64,000 nucleotides of DNA from G963704535 sp963704535 (GTDB lineage: Bacteria > Chloroflexota > Chloroflexia > Chloroflexales > Roseiflexaceae). Every line of letters begins with the position of its first letter. Position 1 is the first letter of the stretch. Positions 9,047-16,652 of this stretch are shown here, piece by piece. The notes beneath the pieces are model-generated. The model ran no database searches and was not told where the DNA came from. It was given only the letters and a program-made list of their open reading frames with translations. Location of the stretch: the NCBI GenBank assembly GCA_963704535.1, contig OY969916.1:10292001-10356000 (forward strand), in the 5' to 3' direction. The position numbers and the translations under genes were made by a program.

Positions 9047-10450
9047 TTATATCTCGATCCTCCCCCCCACGATATCGACATCCCCACTGGTCTGCTCGAC
9101 ATCCACCTGCACGTGCGCCTCGCCGCCGGTCATGGTGAGCTGTGCGCCGCTGATGTCGCTGTCGATCGCCGTGCCGACCTTCACCGTCACCGCCAGCGTG
9201 CCGGCGCCGACTTTGCCCTGGGCGCCCAGGACCTCACCGCCGGCGCCGAGCTGGCCGACGTGGACGTCGATGACCGCGTGGGCGCCGGCGCGGGCCTGCT
9301 CGCGCACGCCCGCGTCGGCGGCGCCGCCGAAGAGCCGGCCATCGGCAGCCCGCAGGTACAGCACCGGCACGCCCCAATCGCGCCCGTCCTTGTCGGCGTT
9401 GTAAGCCGCCAGCCGCCCGGCCGCCACCGCCCGCTCGATGCTCATGCCGCCGACCAGCGCCTGGTAGAAGTGCTTGCCGAAGGCGATGGCGCAGTCGTCG
9501 CGGATCGGGAACTGGTTGGCGACCACTGCCGGGATCTCGGCCTTGACCAGCGCCGGCGCCACGCCGCTCCACACGCTCACGCCGTCGCGCCGGCCCGTCT
9601 CGCAGCCGCCCAGCACCGCCAGCCGCACCCCGCTGCCGCGCAAGTTGACGCCAAGCTGCTCGGCGTCGACGGGCTGGTCGTACAGCGCCAGCGCCCCGCT
9701 GCCGGTGTAAGTGCCGGGCAGGTCGCCCACCTGGCGGTTGAAGGTGCCGTGGCCGGCGAAGTGGAAGATCTCGGCGCCGGGGAGCGCGGCCTGGAGCTCG
9801 TCGAGTGTGGCGTCGGGGAGGAACAGCGGCTCGATGCCCGGCTGGCCACCCAGTGCCTGCTCCAGGTCGGCCCGCTCCCTGGCCAGGTCGAGTGGTGGCA
9901 GCCCCTCGGCCGAGGCCAGCGCCGCCACCACTTTGATCGGGCCGCCGGTCAGTGGCGCGGGCGCCAGGGCGGCCAGCGCCTCGTGGCGCACGATCGCCAC
10001 GCGCGGATCGAGCGCCAGAAAGCCATCCATGCCCTCGCCGCCGCCGGCCCGCTCGACATAGACGTACTCCCACGGAATCGGCGCCAGCATGGCCGGCAGC
10101 CGCAGTCGCAGCCGCAGCCCGCCATCCACCCCGACCTCGGCCAGGCTGGCGGCCAGTAGGTCGCGCACGCCGGTCGCCGCGCCGGCCTGCTTCGGCGGCA
10201 GCAGCAGCAGCGCCAGCGCGCGGCCCAGCGCGACCAGTCCAGAGCGGTCGAGCGCGCGGCTGTCGAGTTGCTGGAGGCTGGCCTGGAGCTGCCGGTCGTC
10301 GTAGCTGACCGGCACGGACTCCTCCGGCCGCATCTCCCCCGCCGGCGAACTCAGCACGCGCACCTTGAACTGCCCGAGCCGCTGCTTGTCGGGAGTACGC
10401 ACCAACTGCGCGTCGGCAGCCTCGATGATCATATCGGCGTAGTCCATCAT
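9047..10450 (-). CDS. CHAT-domain caspase-like protease
   Basis: The protein has 467 residues. The CHAT fold spans about residues 100-375, with catalytic His234 in IFHFAGHGTF and Cys283 in VLGGCETGR, followed by PAVVANQFPIRDDCAIAFGKHFYQAL, typical of this C14-related family. The last 80 residues are short alternating beta-type segments (AVIDVHVGQLGAG..., AHVQVDVEQTSGDVDIVGGR) that I cannot assign; they may bind a partner. The start at 10450 (ATGATG, after CCACGAGGTA) is preferred because the longer frame runs through the dispersed repeat at 10461. A clostripain-like protease gene lies just upstream in the same direction, so a two-protease operon split by the repeat is possible. Confidence 0.82.
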   Translation of the reverse strand: MMDYADMIIEAADAQLVRTPDKQRLGQFKVRVLSSPAGEMRPEESVPVSYDDRQLQASLQQLDSRALDRSGLVALGRALALLLLPPKQAGAATGVRDLLAASLAEVGVDGGLRLRLRLPAMLAPIPWEYVYVERAGGGEGMDGFLALDPRVAIVRHEALAALAPAPLTGGPIKVVAALASAEGLPPLDLARERADLEQALGGQPGIEPLFLPDATLDELQAALPGAEIFHFAGHGTFNRQVGDLPGTYTGSGALALYDQPVDAEQLGVNLRGSGVRLAVLGGCETGRRDGVSVWSGVAPALVKAEIPAVVANQFPIRDDCAIAFGKHFYQALVGGMSIERAVAAGRLAAYNADKDGRDWGVPVLYLRAADGRLFGGAADAGVREQARAGAHAVIDVHVGQLGAGGEVLGAQGKVGAGTLAVTVKVGTAIDSDISGAQLTMTGGEAHVQVDVEQTSGDVDIVGGRIEI

Positions 10451-10460
10451 TACCTCGTGG

Positions 10461-10528
10461 GAGATTAGAGATTGGAGATTGGAGATTCGTCCTTCCAATC
10501 TCTAATCTCCAATCTCTAATCTCTACTA
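10461..10528. repeat. GAGATTGGAGATTAGAG inverted repeat
   Basis: GAGATTAGAGATTGGAGATT faces CCAATCTCTAATCTCCAATC. It lies between the clostripain and CHAT genes; the same family separates uraH and uraD at 25113-25172. Confidence 0.7.
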
Positions 10529-11773
10529 TAGGGCGGTCTCGTAGTACGCCTTCAGGAACTCGCCCCAGCCGGTCTCCTGGGCGTAGGCTGTCTCGGCGTA
10601 GTAGGGCGAGGGCGCCTTGCCCGGCTCCTGGGAGAGCAGGTAGATGCTCAGGCCGCCGACGCCATCGTAGGCTGGGGAGCTGTGATCCTCGGCCAGGACA
10701 AGCTCCTGATCGGCCAGGGCCGCCAGCACGCCACGAGAGGCCGCGACGGCGGCGGGCGTGGTGGCCGGGTGCCCGGCCAGGGCGCGGCAGAAACCGGCCA
10801 GGTCGTACAGGCGGAACTTAAACGGGTGGGCCTGCCGGTGGGCGGCGCGGATGGCCGCAAACTGGCCGTCGATGTCGGCCCGCAGCGCGTCGGCCAGCGG
10901 CCGCAGGGTCTGGGCCAGCCGCCCGGCCCGCTCAAGGTTCAGCGCGGCCAGGGTGATCCCGGCCGGCAGCCCCTCCTGCCCCCACGCGAGCGGGCCGGCG
11001 CGGAAAGCGGCGCCGTAGCGCTCGACCACCAGCCGGCCCAGCGCCGCCCCGTCCAGGTCGGGCTGGGCGGCCAGGCGGGTGAGGATGTCGTCGTAGGGCC
11101 AGCTCTGCACCGGCATATCCTCCTGCGAGGCCACATACACGCGGGCGCCGCCGCGCACCTGGTAGGCGACCTCGACGGTGCTCATCTGGCAGGCGTTCAT
11201 GCCCAGCAGGTCGAGCGGCTGGCCGAGCAGCCGCGCAGCCTGGGCCACCACCTGGCCCAGCTCGATCGTGTCGAGCGAGTGGCCGCTGCCGTCGTCGAAG
11301 GCGATCGCCCGCTCGCCCGGCGTCGGCCGCTCGACCAGCCGGCGCATTGAGGACGAGAAGAAGACTTGGCGGCCCTCGCCGTCGCCGCGCTGAGTCAGCT
11401 CGGCCTGGGTCAGCGGCACGGCGACCGGGCGCTGCCGGGCCAGCCGGGCGATCTCGCTGGGCGCCCAGCCGCTGCCGTGGCTCCACAGCACCAGGGCGTA
11501 GCGCCGGGCGGGCGCCGCCGCCACAGCCCAGCCCACGAAGTCGAGCAGCGTCGCCGGGTCGCCCGAGTTGATCTGGCCGAGGTCGCCGGCGATCTCAGAG
11601 CTGGCGCCGATCACACGGCGGACCGTGCCGGCCGGGGTGGCCTGCTGAACCAGCACCCGTACGTCGTCCCCCAGGCGGGCTTGGCGCATGCGCGCGATGC
11701 TCTCCTCGCCGGCGAACGCGACATCGTTATGGGTGGCCATGTAGATCATCCAGGTCCAGGCTGCGTCTGCCAT
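10526..11773 (-). CDS. clostripain-like cysteine peptidase (C11 family)
   Basis: The protein has 415 residues. It begins ADAAWTWMIYMATHNDV, the standard opening of C11 peptidases, and carries the catalytic pair His99 (ALVLWSHGSGW) and Cys195 (LLGMNACQMSTVEVAYQ). YVASQEDMP and the late YYAETAYAQETGWGEFLKAY fit the family. No signal peptide is seen, so it probably acts in the cytoplasm. The start at 11773 is fixed by AGGAGG eight bases upstream; the longer reading frame to 11929 is not coding. An unusual cluster of palindromes lies upstream (11839-11972) and may control it. It resembles the caspase-like proteases found beside CHAT genes; its substrate is unknown. Confidence 0.85.
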   Translation of the reverse strand: MADAAWTWMIYMATHNDVAFAGEESIARMRQARLGDDVRVLVQQATPAGTVRRVIGASSEIAGDLGQINSGDPATLLDFVGWAVAAAPARRYALVLWSHGSGWAPSEIARLARQRPVAVPLTQAELTQRGDGEGRQVFFSSSMRRLVERPTPGERAIAFDDGSGHSLDTIELGQVVAQAARLLGQPLDLLGMNACQMSTVEVAYQVRGGARVYVASQEDMPVQSWPYDDILTRLAAQPDLDGAALGRLVVERYGAAFRAGPLAWGQEGLPAGITLAALNLERAGRLAQTLRPLADALRADIDGQFAAIRAAHRQAHPFKFRLYDLAGFCRALAGHPATTPAAVAASRGVLAALADQELVLAEDHSSPAYDGVGGLSIYLLSQEPGKAPSPYYAETAYAQETGWGEFLKAYYETAL

Positions 11774-11838
11774 CGGGCCTCCTGCGGAGAGTGCGAAAGA
11801 GTGTTCATGCAATTTATATGACAAACGCTCTTGGGGCA

Positions 11839-11972
11839 CCGAATTCGGGTTGCGTAGCCTACCATCGAATGAATTCGATGCCTGATAGAGCAAACGTGTT
11901 AAAACACGTTGAAGAGCGCTCTTGAACACGTTTGAACGTGTTTGCCATTTCAGGCCACAAATTCATTTGTGG
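11839..11972. promoter_or_regulatory. array of six short palindromes (candidate operators)
   Basis: In 134 bases there are six separate inverted repeats: CCGAATTCGG; ATCGAAT-ga-ATTCGAT (11864-11879); AACGTGTT-aa-AACACGTT (11893-11910); AAGAGCGCTCTT (11912-11923); AACACGTT-tg-AACGTGTT (11925-11942); CCACAAAT-tc-ATTTGTGG (11955-11972). Four have a 2-base spacer. The third and fifth use the same half sites in opposite order. They lie between the clostripain gene and rpmG. Confidence 0.5.
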
Positions 11973-12042
11973 TCGGAAGGTGCAATCATATACAAGAACA
12001 GGCATCGAAAAACGCTCGTATTTCCAAACGCCCTCTAACATG

Positions 12043-12078
12043 CGACGAGCGGGCCAACAGATGTTGGCCCGCTCGTCG
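12043..12078 (-). terminator. strong stem-loop after rpmG
   Basis: CGACGAGCGGGCCAACA (12043-12059) pairs perfectly over 17 bases with TGTTGGCCCGCTCGTCG (12062-12078) around a 2-base loop. It lies 25 bases past the rpmG stop; no clear U-tract follows. Confidence 0.65.
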
Positions 12079-12103
12079 TGTCGGCTCCTGATTGCGCCGG
12101 GTG

Positions 12104-12265
12104 TTACTTCGTCTCGCGGAACGCGACGTGCCGGCGCAGCTTGGGGTCGTAGCGCCGCAGCTCCAAGCGGTTCGGGTCGTTCTTGCGATTCTTGGTGGTG
12201 GTGTAGGTGTGCCCGCTCTCGCTGCGCATCTTGATCACAATCCGATTGCCCTTCTTGGCTGCCAT
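12104..12265 (-). CDS. rpmG: 50S ribosomal protein L33
   Basis: The protein has 53 residues: MAAKKGNRIVIKMRSESGHT, then YTTTKNRKNDPNRLELRRYD and PKLRRHVAFRETK. This is full-length bacterial L33, a component of the large ribosomal subunit. The variant lacks the four-cysteine zinc ribbon, so it is the C-minus type that does not bind zinc. The start follows GGAGGG, and a good promoter lies at 12331-12359. It is a single-gene transcript closed by the stem-loop at 12043-12078. Confidence 0.97.
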   Translation of the reverse strand: MAAKKGNRIVIKMRSESGHTYTTTKNRKNDPNRLELRRYDPKLRRHVAFRETK

Positions 12266-12330
12266 GGGTGCGTCCCTCCGTATTGCGGCCCGGGCGCGGT
12301 GGCCCGTCTCGTAAGCATATACCGGCGCGT

Positions 12331-12359
12331 ATTGTAGCAGCAAGTGGGCAAAAAAACAA
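12331..12359 (-). promoter_or_regulatory. promoter of rpmG
   Basis: On the minus strand TTGTTT (12359-12354) and TACAAT (12336-12331) are 17 bases apart, with TGC in front of the -10. Confidence 0.65.
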
Positions 12360-12394
12360 GTCTGCCAGCAGCGCTCCTCAAAAAGTTGAGACAA

Positions 12395-12750
12395 ATAGAC
12401 ATGCGAACATGAGAAGATTTTATACTACGGGCGGGGCTCACGGGGCATTAGGAGGCGCATTGATGCTCTGGCGCTTCCCACTGCGGAGGAATGAGCAGAA
12501 GATGAGCAGGAGGCCATAGACAGATCGACCGATCATGTAGTAAAAATATAGTTAAGAACCGCAAACAATGAAGCTGAAGTACAGCCTGTAGGAGACGTAG
12601 GTGGTGGCGTAAGAAATCAAGGAACCCTTTGTTAGCGCACTTGTTCACTTTACTTTCTGCGCTTCCTTGGTTTCCCGCCCCGCCCTGTCCATGGCGTAGG
12701 TTGTACCTGGGGGATGAAGATAGCGGGTTCTTGAGAGGAGCACTGATCAT
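12395..12750. other. 356-base gap before the response regulator
   Basis: No convincing gene on either strand. It is less GC-rich than its surroundings. TATACT at about 12420 and a GAGGAG ribosome site 11 bases before 12751 suggest a leader for the response regulator. Confidence 0.35.
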
Positions 12751-13434
12751 ATGCCGCACGTACTTGTTGCCGATGGCGATGGGACCAGTCTACAGAACAC
12801 CGTCGCACTACTCGAACATGCACGTTATCAAGTCAGCCGGGCCAGCGATGGAAAGACCGCCATGCGGGTGATCGACAAGCAGACCCCCGACCTGGTGCTG
12901 ATGGAGGCGCTGCTGCCCGATCAGGAAGGCTTCGAGGTCTGCCGCCGCATCCGCCGCACCTCCGACGTACCGATCGTCTTCCACAGCAGCCGGTCCCGCG
13001 CCGAGGATCGGGTGATGGGGCTGAAGCTTGGCGCCGACGACTATGTGTCGAAGCCCTGCCCACCAGCCGAGCTGCTGGCACGCGTCGGCGCGGTGCTGCG
13101 GCGGGCCGAGCGAGCCCGCAAGCCACCCACCAGCGCGCTCAACCACGGCGAGTGGACGCTCGATCCGATCAAGCAGGTCTGCATCTTGGCCGATGGCAGC
13201 GCAGTCCAACTCACGCCGCGCGAGGTCCACATGCTCTCGTTCCTAATGAAGCGCATCGGCCGGGTCTGCACGACCAACCAGATCGTCCGGCATGTCTGGG
13301 GCTATGCCGGGCAGCAGGCGCGCAGCATCGTCGCCACCTCGGTCTGGCGGCTGCGCACCAAGCTGGAGCACGACGCCCAGGACCCGCGCCATATCATCAC
13401 AGTCCGAAACGTAGGCTATAAGTTCGAACCATAA
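12751..13434 (+). CDS. OmpR-type response regulator with degenerate receiver
   Basis: The protein has 227 residues: a receiver domain at 1-115 and a winged-helix Trans_reg_C DNA-binding domain at about 130-227 (VQLTPREVHMLSFLMKRIGR ... NVGYKF). In the receiver the phosphorylated aspartate is replaced by Glu52 (LVLMEALLPDQEG), and the acidic pair is D8-G9 instead of DD/ED (VLVADGDGT). The conserved Ser/Thr and Lys102 (YVSKPCPP) remain. It therefore probably does not take phosphate from a kinase; glutamate could mimic the active state. No histidine kinase lies next to it. It would bind DNA as a constitutive or otherwise-regulated transcription factor. Confidence 0.85.
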   Translation: MPHVLVADGDGTSLQNTVALLEHARYQVSRASDGKTAMRVIDKQTPDLVLMEALLPDQEGFEVCRRIRRTSDVPIVFHSSRSRAEDRVMGLKLGADDYVSKPCPPAELLARVGAVLRRAERARKPPTSALNHGEWTLDPIKQVCILADGSAVQLTPREVHMLSFLMKRIGRVCTTNQIVRHVWGYAGQQARSIVATSVWRLRTKLEHDAQDPRHIITVRNVGYKFEP

Positions 13435-13438
13435 TAAC

Positions 13439-13600
13439 GGGGCGGTTTGGAGGGGCAGCAGGCCCCTCAACAGCGGGGAGGTTTGGAGGGGCAGCAGGCC
13501 CCTCCAAGAAAACCCTATAACTCTCACCTGAATGGGCAGCGGGGCGGTTTGGAGGGGCAGCAGGCCCCTCCAAGAAAACTCCTTTCACAACTCTCACCCA
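13439..13600. repeat. three copies of a GGTTTGGAGGGGCAGCAGG palindrome
   Basis: The unit GGTTTGGAGGGGCAGCAGG plus CCCCTCCAAGAAAAC occurs three times in a row just after the response regulator stop. Each copy folds on itself (GGAGGGGC/GCCCCTCC). Confidence 0.7.
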
Positions 13601-13633
13601 AATCTACTATCAGCCGAAGAGAAGCGGGAGAAG

Positions 13634-13670
13634 GACCGGCGGGCGCCCAAGAGGGGCACCCGCCGGTTTT
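13634..13670 (+). terminator. rho-independent terminator
   Basis: ACCGGCGGGCGCC pairs with GGCACCCGCCGGT (one G-U pair) and is followed by TTTT. It lies downstream of the response regulator and its repeat block. Confidence 0.75.
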
Positions 13671-13736
13671 GCATTCGCCCAAAGCATTGTAGAACACTCG
13701 TGCGAAAAACATTTTACACTTCTGTGCGCTCCCCTC

Positions 13737-13765
13737 TTGCTTTTCCCGCGTGCGCCTGCTATAAT
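13737..13765 (+). promoter_or_regulatory. promoter of HerA-like gene
   Basis: TTGCTT (13737-13742) and TATAAT (13760-13765) are 17 bases apart, with TGC before the -10. The predicted 5' leader is about 120 bases. Confidence 0.75.
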
Positions 13766-13893
13766 CGGAACAAACGTTCAGCATTTTTGTTCTGACGTGT
13801 GTTGACGACCGACACCTGCGCCAGGCCACACCGTTGCTCCATCCTCACTCTCGGGCGGCCGGCAATCGGTGATCGGTGGTCGCTAGGCCCGTG

Positions 13894-15675
13894 ATGCGAC
13901 AGGTTCGTGAAAGTCCTGAGCCGCTCAACAGCCGCTCGCTCGCCGTGCCGACGCTGATCGCCGCGCCGATCGCTGTGATCGGCAGCCCCAACTCCACCAC
14001 CACCTTCACCGTCGACATCCTGGAGACGGCCCGCGACCGTGCGCTCGACCACGCCTGGGTCACATTCGAGGTCGCCGAGCGCTTCAACGGGCGGGTCTAC
14101 CGCAAGCGCGCGCTCTGCCAGCTCGGCGGGATCGTCACCCGCAACCGCTGGCACGAAGACCCGGTCATCCGGGCCGTGATCAAGCACCAGGGCGCGCTGC
14201 CGGCGCTCAGTGGCGAAAGCGACCTGACCTCGGCCCAGCTCTCGGCCCTCGGTGTATTCCTGCTCGACGACGCGGGCCGGGTGCTGCGCCGCACAACCCT
14301 CTCGACCCCGCCGCCCTCCGGCACCCCGGTGTTCCCCGCCGACGCGACGACCCTGCAAGACCTGGTCCACACCGAGCCCGGCATCTTCTACGCTGGTCAG
14401 TCGCCCGGCGACGGGCTGCCGGTCCCGCTCACGCTGCGCCACTTCGGCTCCACCGAGGCCGGCGGCTTCGGCGAGGCGGTGATGCTGGGCGTCTTCGGCC
14501 AGACTCGCAGCGGCAAGTCGATCATGGCCGCCCAGTTGCTGGCCGGCTTCGCCGCCAACCGCGACCTGGGCATCCTGGTGCTCGACCCGCAGGGCGAGTT
14601 CGGGCGCGACCGCTTCGCCGCCGGCGACCACCGGGTCGACTTCAGCATCAAGCGCCTGCTGGGCGGGCTGCGCCAGCGCCGCGAGGTCGGCGTGCTCACC
14701 ACCGACGAGATCGCGCTGGAAGGCTCCGAAGCCTTCACCGAGCTGCTGCGGCGAACGGGATTCTTCGAGACATTGGGGTTCAAAGGCGCCAACAAGGAGC
14801 GTGAGGCGGCCGAGCGGCTGGCCGGGATGCTCAGCGAGATGAGCGACGGCCAGGGCCACCGGCGCCCCATCCGCGACCTGCGCGCCGCCGATATGCCGCT
14901 GCTGGTCAGGGATCTGGCCCGCTTCGCCGACGTGATCTACGCCAGCCGCCCCGGCACCACCCCCGGCGAGGGCCAGCGCGCCGCCGACGTGCTGGCCCGC
15001 TTCCAGCTCGACGAGCCGCGGCTGCGGCGGCTGTGGGAAGAGGCCCAGCGCCGCTTCCGGGTCGAGGATGGGCGCACCACGCTTTCGCGGCTCATCCAGC
15101 GCGTGCTGGCCGACCGGGCCGTGATCGTGCTCTCGTTCGCCCAGGACGGCGCCGACGACACCCCGTACTTCCTGCTCAACGAGATCCTGACCAAGCTGCG
15201 CCAGGTGATCCACAAATCGTTCCAGAACGGGCAGACATCCAACGCGCTGGTCCTGCTGGACGAGGCCCACCTGTTCGCCGGCGAACACGCCTCGGAGAGC
15301 ACCGACGGCGCCCGCACCCGCACGCTGCTGGCCCAGAGCGTTCGCATGACCGGCAAGTATGGCGTCGGCTGGATGTTTATCACCCAGACGCTGCACGACT
15401 TCGACAAAACGATTTTCCGGCAGCTCCAGGTCAAGCTCTTCGGCCAGGGCTTCAAGCTCGGCGCCGACCGCGAGTACGTCGAAACCGAACTGGGCAAGGA
15501 GGGCTTCGCCCGCTACTGCTCGCTGCCCGACCCCAAGCGCACCGGTCGCTACACGTTCATGGTCACCGGCCCGATCGTTGCGCTGGGCAGCCTCGGCACT
15601 CCACTGGTGCTCCAGGGCTTCCGCGCCAGCGACGACCTGATGCGGGCCAATCCACATTGTTTTGAGGGTGAGTGA
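13894..15675 (+). CDS. HerA-like DNA-translocating ATPase
   Basis: The protein has 593 residues from the ATG at 13894 (a GTG at 13876 is possible). An N-terminal beta-barrel-like region (HAS-barrel type) precedes a RecA-fold ATPase: Walker A GQTRSGKS at 202-209, LVLDPQGEFG, Walker B NALVLLDEAH at about 450-458, and a late IFRQLQVKLFGQGF with a conserved Arg region. This is the HerA/FtsK superfamily, hexameric pumps that move double-stranded DNA in repair with NurA or in defence with Sir2 or DUF4297 partners. No NurA or nuclease gene is adjacent, so its partner must be encoded elsewhere or it acts alone. It is a monocistronic unit with its own promoter. Confidence 0.82.
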   Translation: MRQVRESPEPLNSRSLAVPTLIAAPIAVIGSPNSTTTFTVDILETARDRALDHAWVTFEVAERFNGRVYRKRALCQLGGIVTRNRWHEDPVIRAVIKHQGALPALSGESDLTSAQLSALGVFLLDDAGRVLRRTTLSTPPPSGTPVFPADATTLQDLVHTEPGIFYAGQSPGDGLPVPLTLRHFGSTEAGGFGEAVMLGVFGQTRSGKSIMAAQLLAGFAANRDLGILVLDPQGEFGRDRFAAGDHRVDFSIKRLLGGLRQRREVGVLTTDEIALEGSEAFTELLRRTGFFETLGFKGANKEREAAERLAGMLSEMSDGQGHRRPIRDLRAADMPLLVRDLARFADVIYASRPGTTPGEGQRAADVLARFQLDEPRLRRLWEEAQRRFRVEDGRTTLSRLIQRVLADRAVIVLSFAQDGADDTPYFLLNEILTKLRQVIHKSFQNGQTSNALVLLDEAHLFAGEHASESTDGARTRTLLAQSVRMTGKYGVGWMFITQTLHDFDKTIFRQLQVKLFGQGFKLGADREYVETELGKEGFARYCSLPDPKRTGRYTFMVTGPIVALGSLGTPLVLQGFRASDDLMRANPHCFEGE

Positions 15676-15717
15676 TCATTCCCTCGGCACAGATAATCTC
15701 AAAACGTCAAATTTAAC

Positions 15718-15904
15718 CTAATTGAGATGGAATAAGCTCTGGGCATTGGTATTGTACCAGCCCGAGCGCCCATATTCAGTGTCAATGCAGAGGTCTATAG
15801 CTGAGAGCAGTGCAGTTGAGCCATAGGTTTCCTGCTCGTGAAGCCAAGCAACAACTGGCATGAATGGTTCAACTTCTCTGCCCGTAGTTATAGAATCCAA
15901 TCAT
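15718..15904 (-). CDS. small hypothetical protein, frame uncertain
   Basis: The ATG at 15904 overlaps the stop of the upstream HTH gene (ATGA). It opens MIGFYNYGQ and then needs a one-base shift to enter the open frame EVEPFMPVVAWLHEQETYGS...GWYNTNAQSLFHLN that ends at 15718. No family is recognised. Coupling to an HTH gene fits a small two-gene module such as a toxin-antitoxin locus, but nothing proves it. Confidence 0.3.
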
Positions 15905-16406
15905 TTCTTCTTAGGACGGCCAGAGCGGGGCTTCGGGGGAAATACGGGCTTTCCTGGGATATGACCAGCTAGATCAGCTAGGGCACGAGCAAAGGCAATA
16001 TCGCCTTCGTTGAAGAGTCGACGACCTATGACTTTCACCCATCCGCTCTTTTGCCAATTGTAGATGCTCTCTGGATTGAAGCCGTATTTTCCGCCGCATC
16101 ATAGGCTGAAATACCTTGCCCCTCTACTAACTGGTGTGCTTGCTGGAGCTGGGCGGCAATCTGGCATGCCTCCTCGATGTCACAGGAGCCAGTAAGCTTC
16201 TGCGTGCGCCAGGGAGCATCGCCGGCGATCACACCATCGCGCACCAGCTTACGCAGCAGCTCGGCGGGAAGACCGGTGATCTTCTCGGCTTGATCGAAGG
16301 GGAGTTGAGTTTGGTTTTCCACAAATGTCGCCAGCATCTTCAGCTCCTCAGTCGTTAGTAGAGCACGGCTGTGAAGCGGTTTTGAGCTGCGAGATTGTAT
16401 AGTCAT
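15901..16406 (-). CDS. helix-turn-helix protein, one frameshift
   Basis: The first frame (16406 to about 16095) has MTIQSRSSKPLHSRALLTTE and a putative HTH with GLPAELLRKLVRDGVIAGDA (a MerR/excisionase-like reading head) and ends QGISAYDAAE. The second continues KYGFNPESIYNWQKSGWVKV, then GRRLFNEGDIAFARALADLA, and finishes in the basic tail RSGRPKKK. Adding one A to the run GGAAAATACGG joins them. Two HTH-like segments and the basic tail suggest a DNA-binding regulator or antitoxin of about 167 residues. GGAGA precedes the start. It is lower in GC than the flanking genes, consistent with acquisition. Confidence 0.5.
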
Positions 16407-16422
16407 TTGCCATTCTCCCCAC

Positions 16423-16446
16423 GTACCGAATCGCGCGATTCGGTAC
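16423..16446. repeat. perfect 24-base palindrome
   Basis: GTACCGAATCGC followed directly by its exact reverse complement GCGATTCGGTAC. It lies between tRNA-Lys and the HTH gene, in the likely promoter of the latter, so it may be its operator. Confidence 0.55.
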
Positions 16447-16459
16447 CCCCAGATAGCCG

Positions 16460-16489
16460 GAGAGGATCGACGTTTCAGTCGATCCTCTC
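16460..16489 (-). terminator. stem-loop downstream of tRNA-Lys
   Basis: GAGAGGATCGAC pairs with GTCGATCCTCTC around a 6-base loop, 11 bases past the tRNA 3' end; no U-tract on the minus strand. Confidence 0.5.
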
Positions 16490-16499
16490 AGTTTGTTGG

Positions 16500-16575
<76 letters not shown>

Positions 16576-16590
16576 ATTTGCACGGGCCGG

Positions 16591-16619
16591 ATTATAGCAT
16601 ATGGGGCCGGAGAGCGCAA
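16591..16619 (-). promoter_or_regulatory. promoter of tRNA-Lys
   Basis: On the minus strand TTGCGC (16619-16614) and TATAAT (16596-16591) are 17 bases apart with TGC before the -10. Confidence 0.75.
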
Positions 16620-16652
16620 ATGATCGGACCCGTTTTTCAAGTTGCGCCGGGC

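Noticed and set aside
9113..10159. A 348-residue plus-strand frame
   Set aside because: It lies opposite the CHAT protease and has the skewed Gly/Ala/Arg/His composition of GC-rich antisense; the minus strand has the catalytic motifs.
11859..12359. A 166-residue minus-strand frame through rpmG
   Set aside because: It overlaps rpmG in another frame and passes through the palindrome array; no ribosome site or family.
12448..12759. A 103-residue minus-strand frame before the response regulator
   Set aside because: No ribosome site or known motif, and it overlaps the start of the response regulator.
13759..15657. A 632-residue minus-strand frame
   Set aside because: It is antisense to the HerA-like ATPase, with no motif and odd composition.
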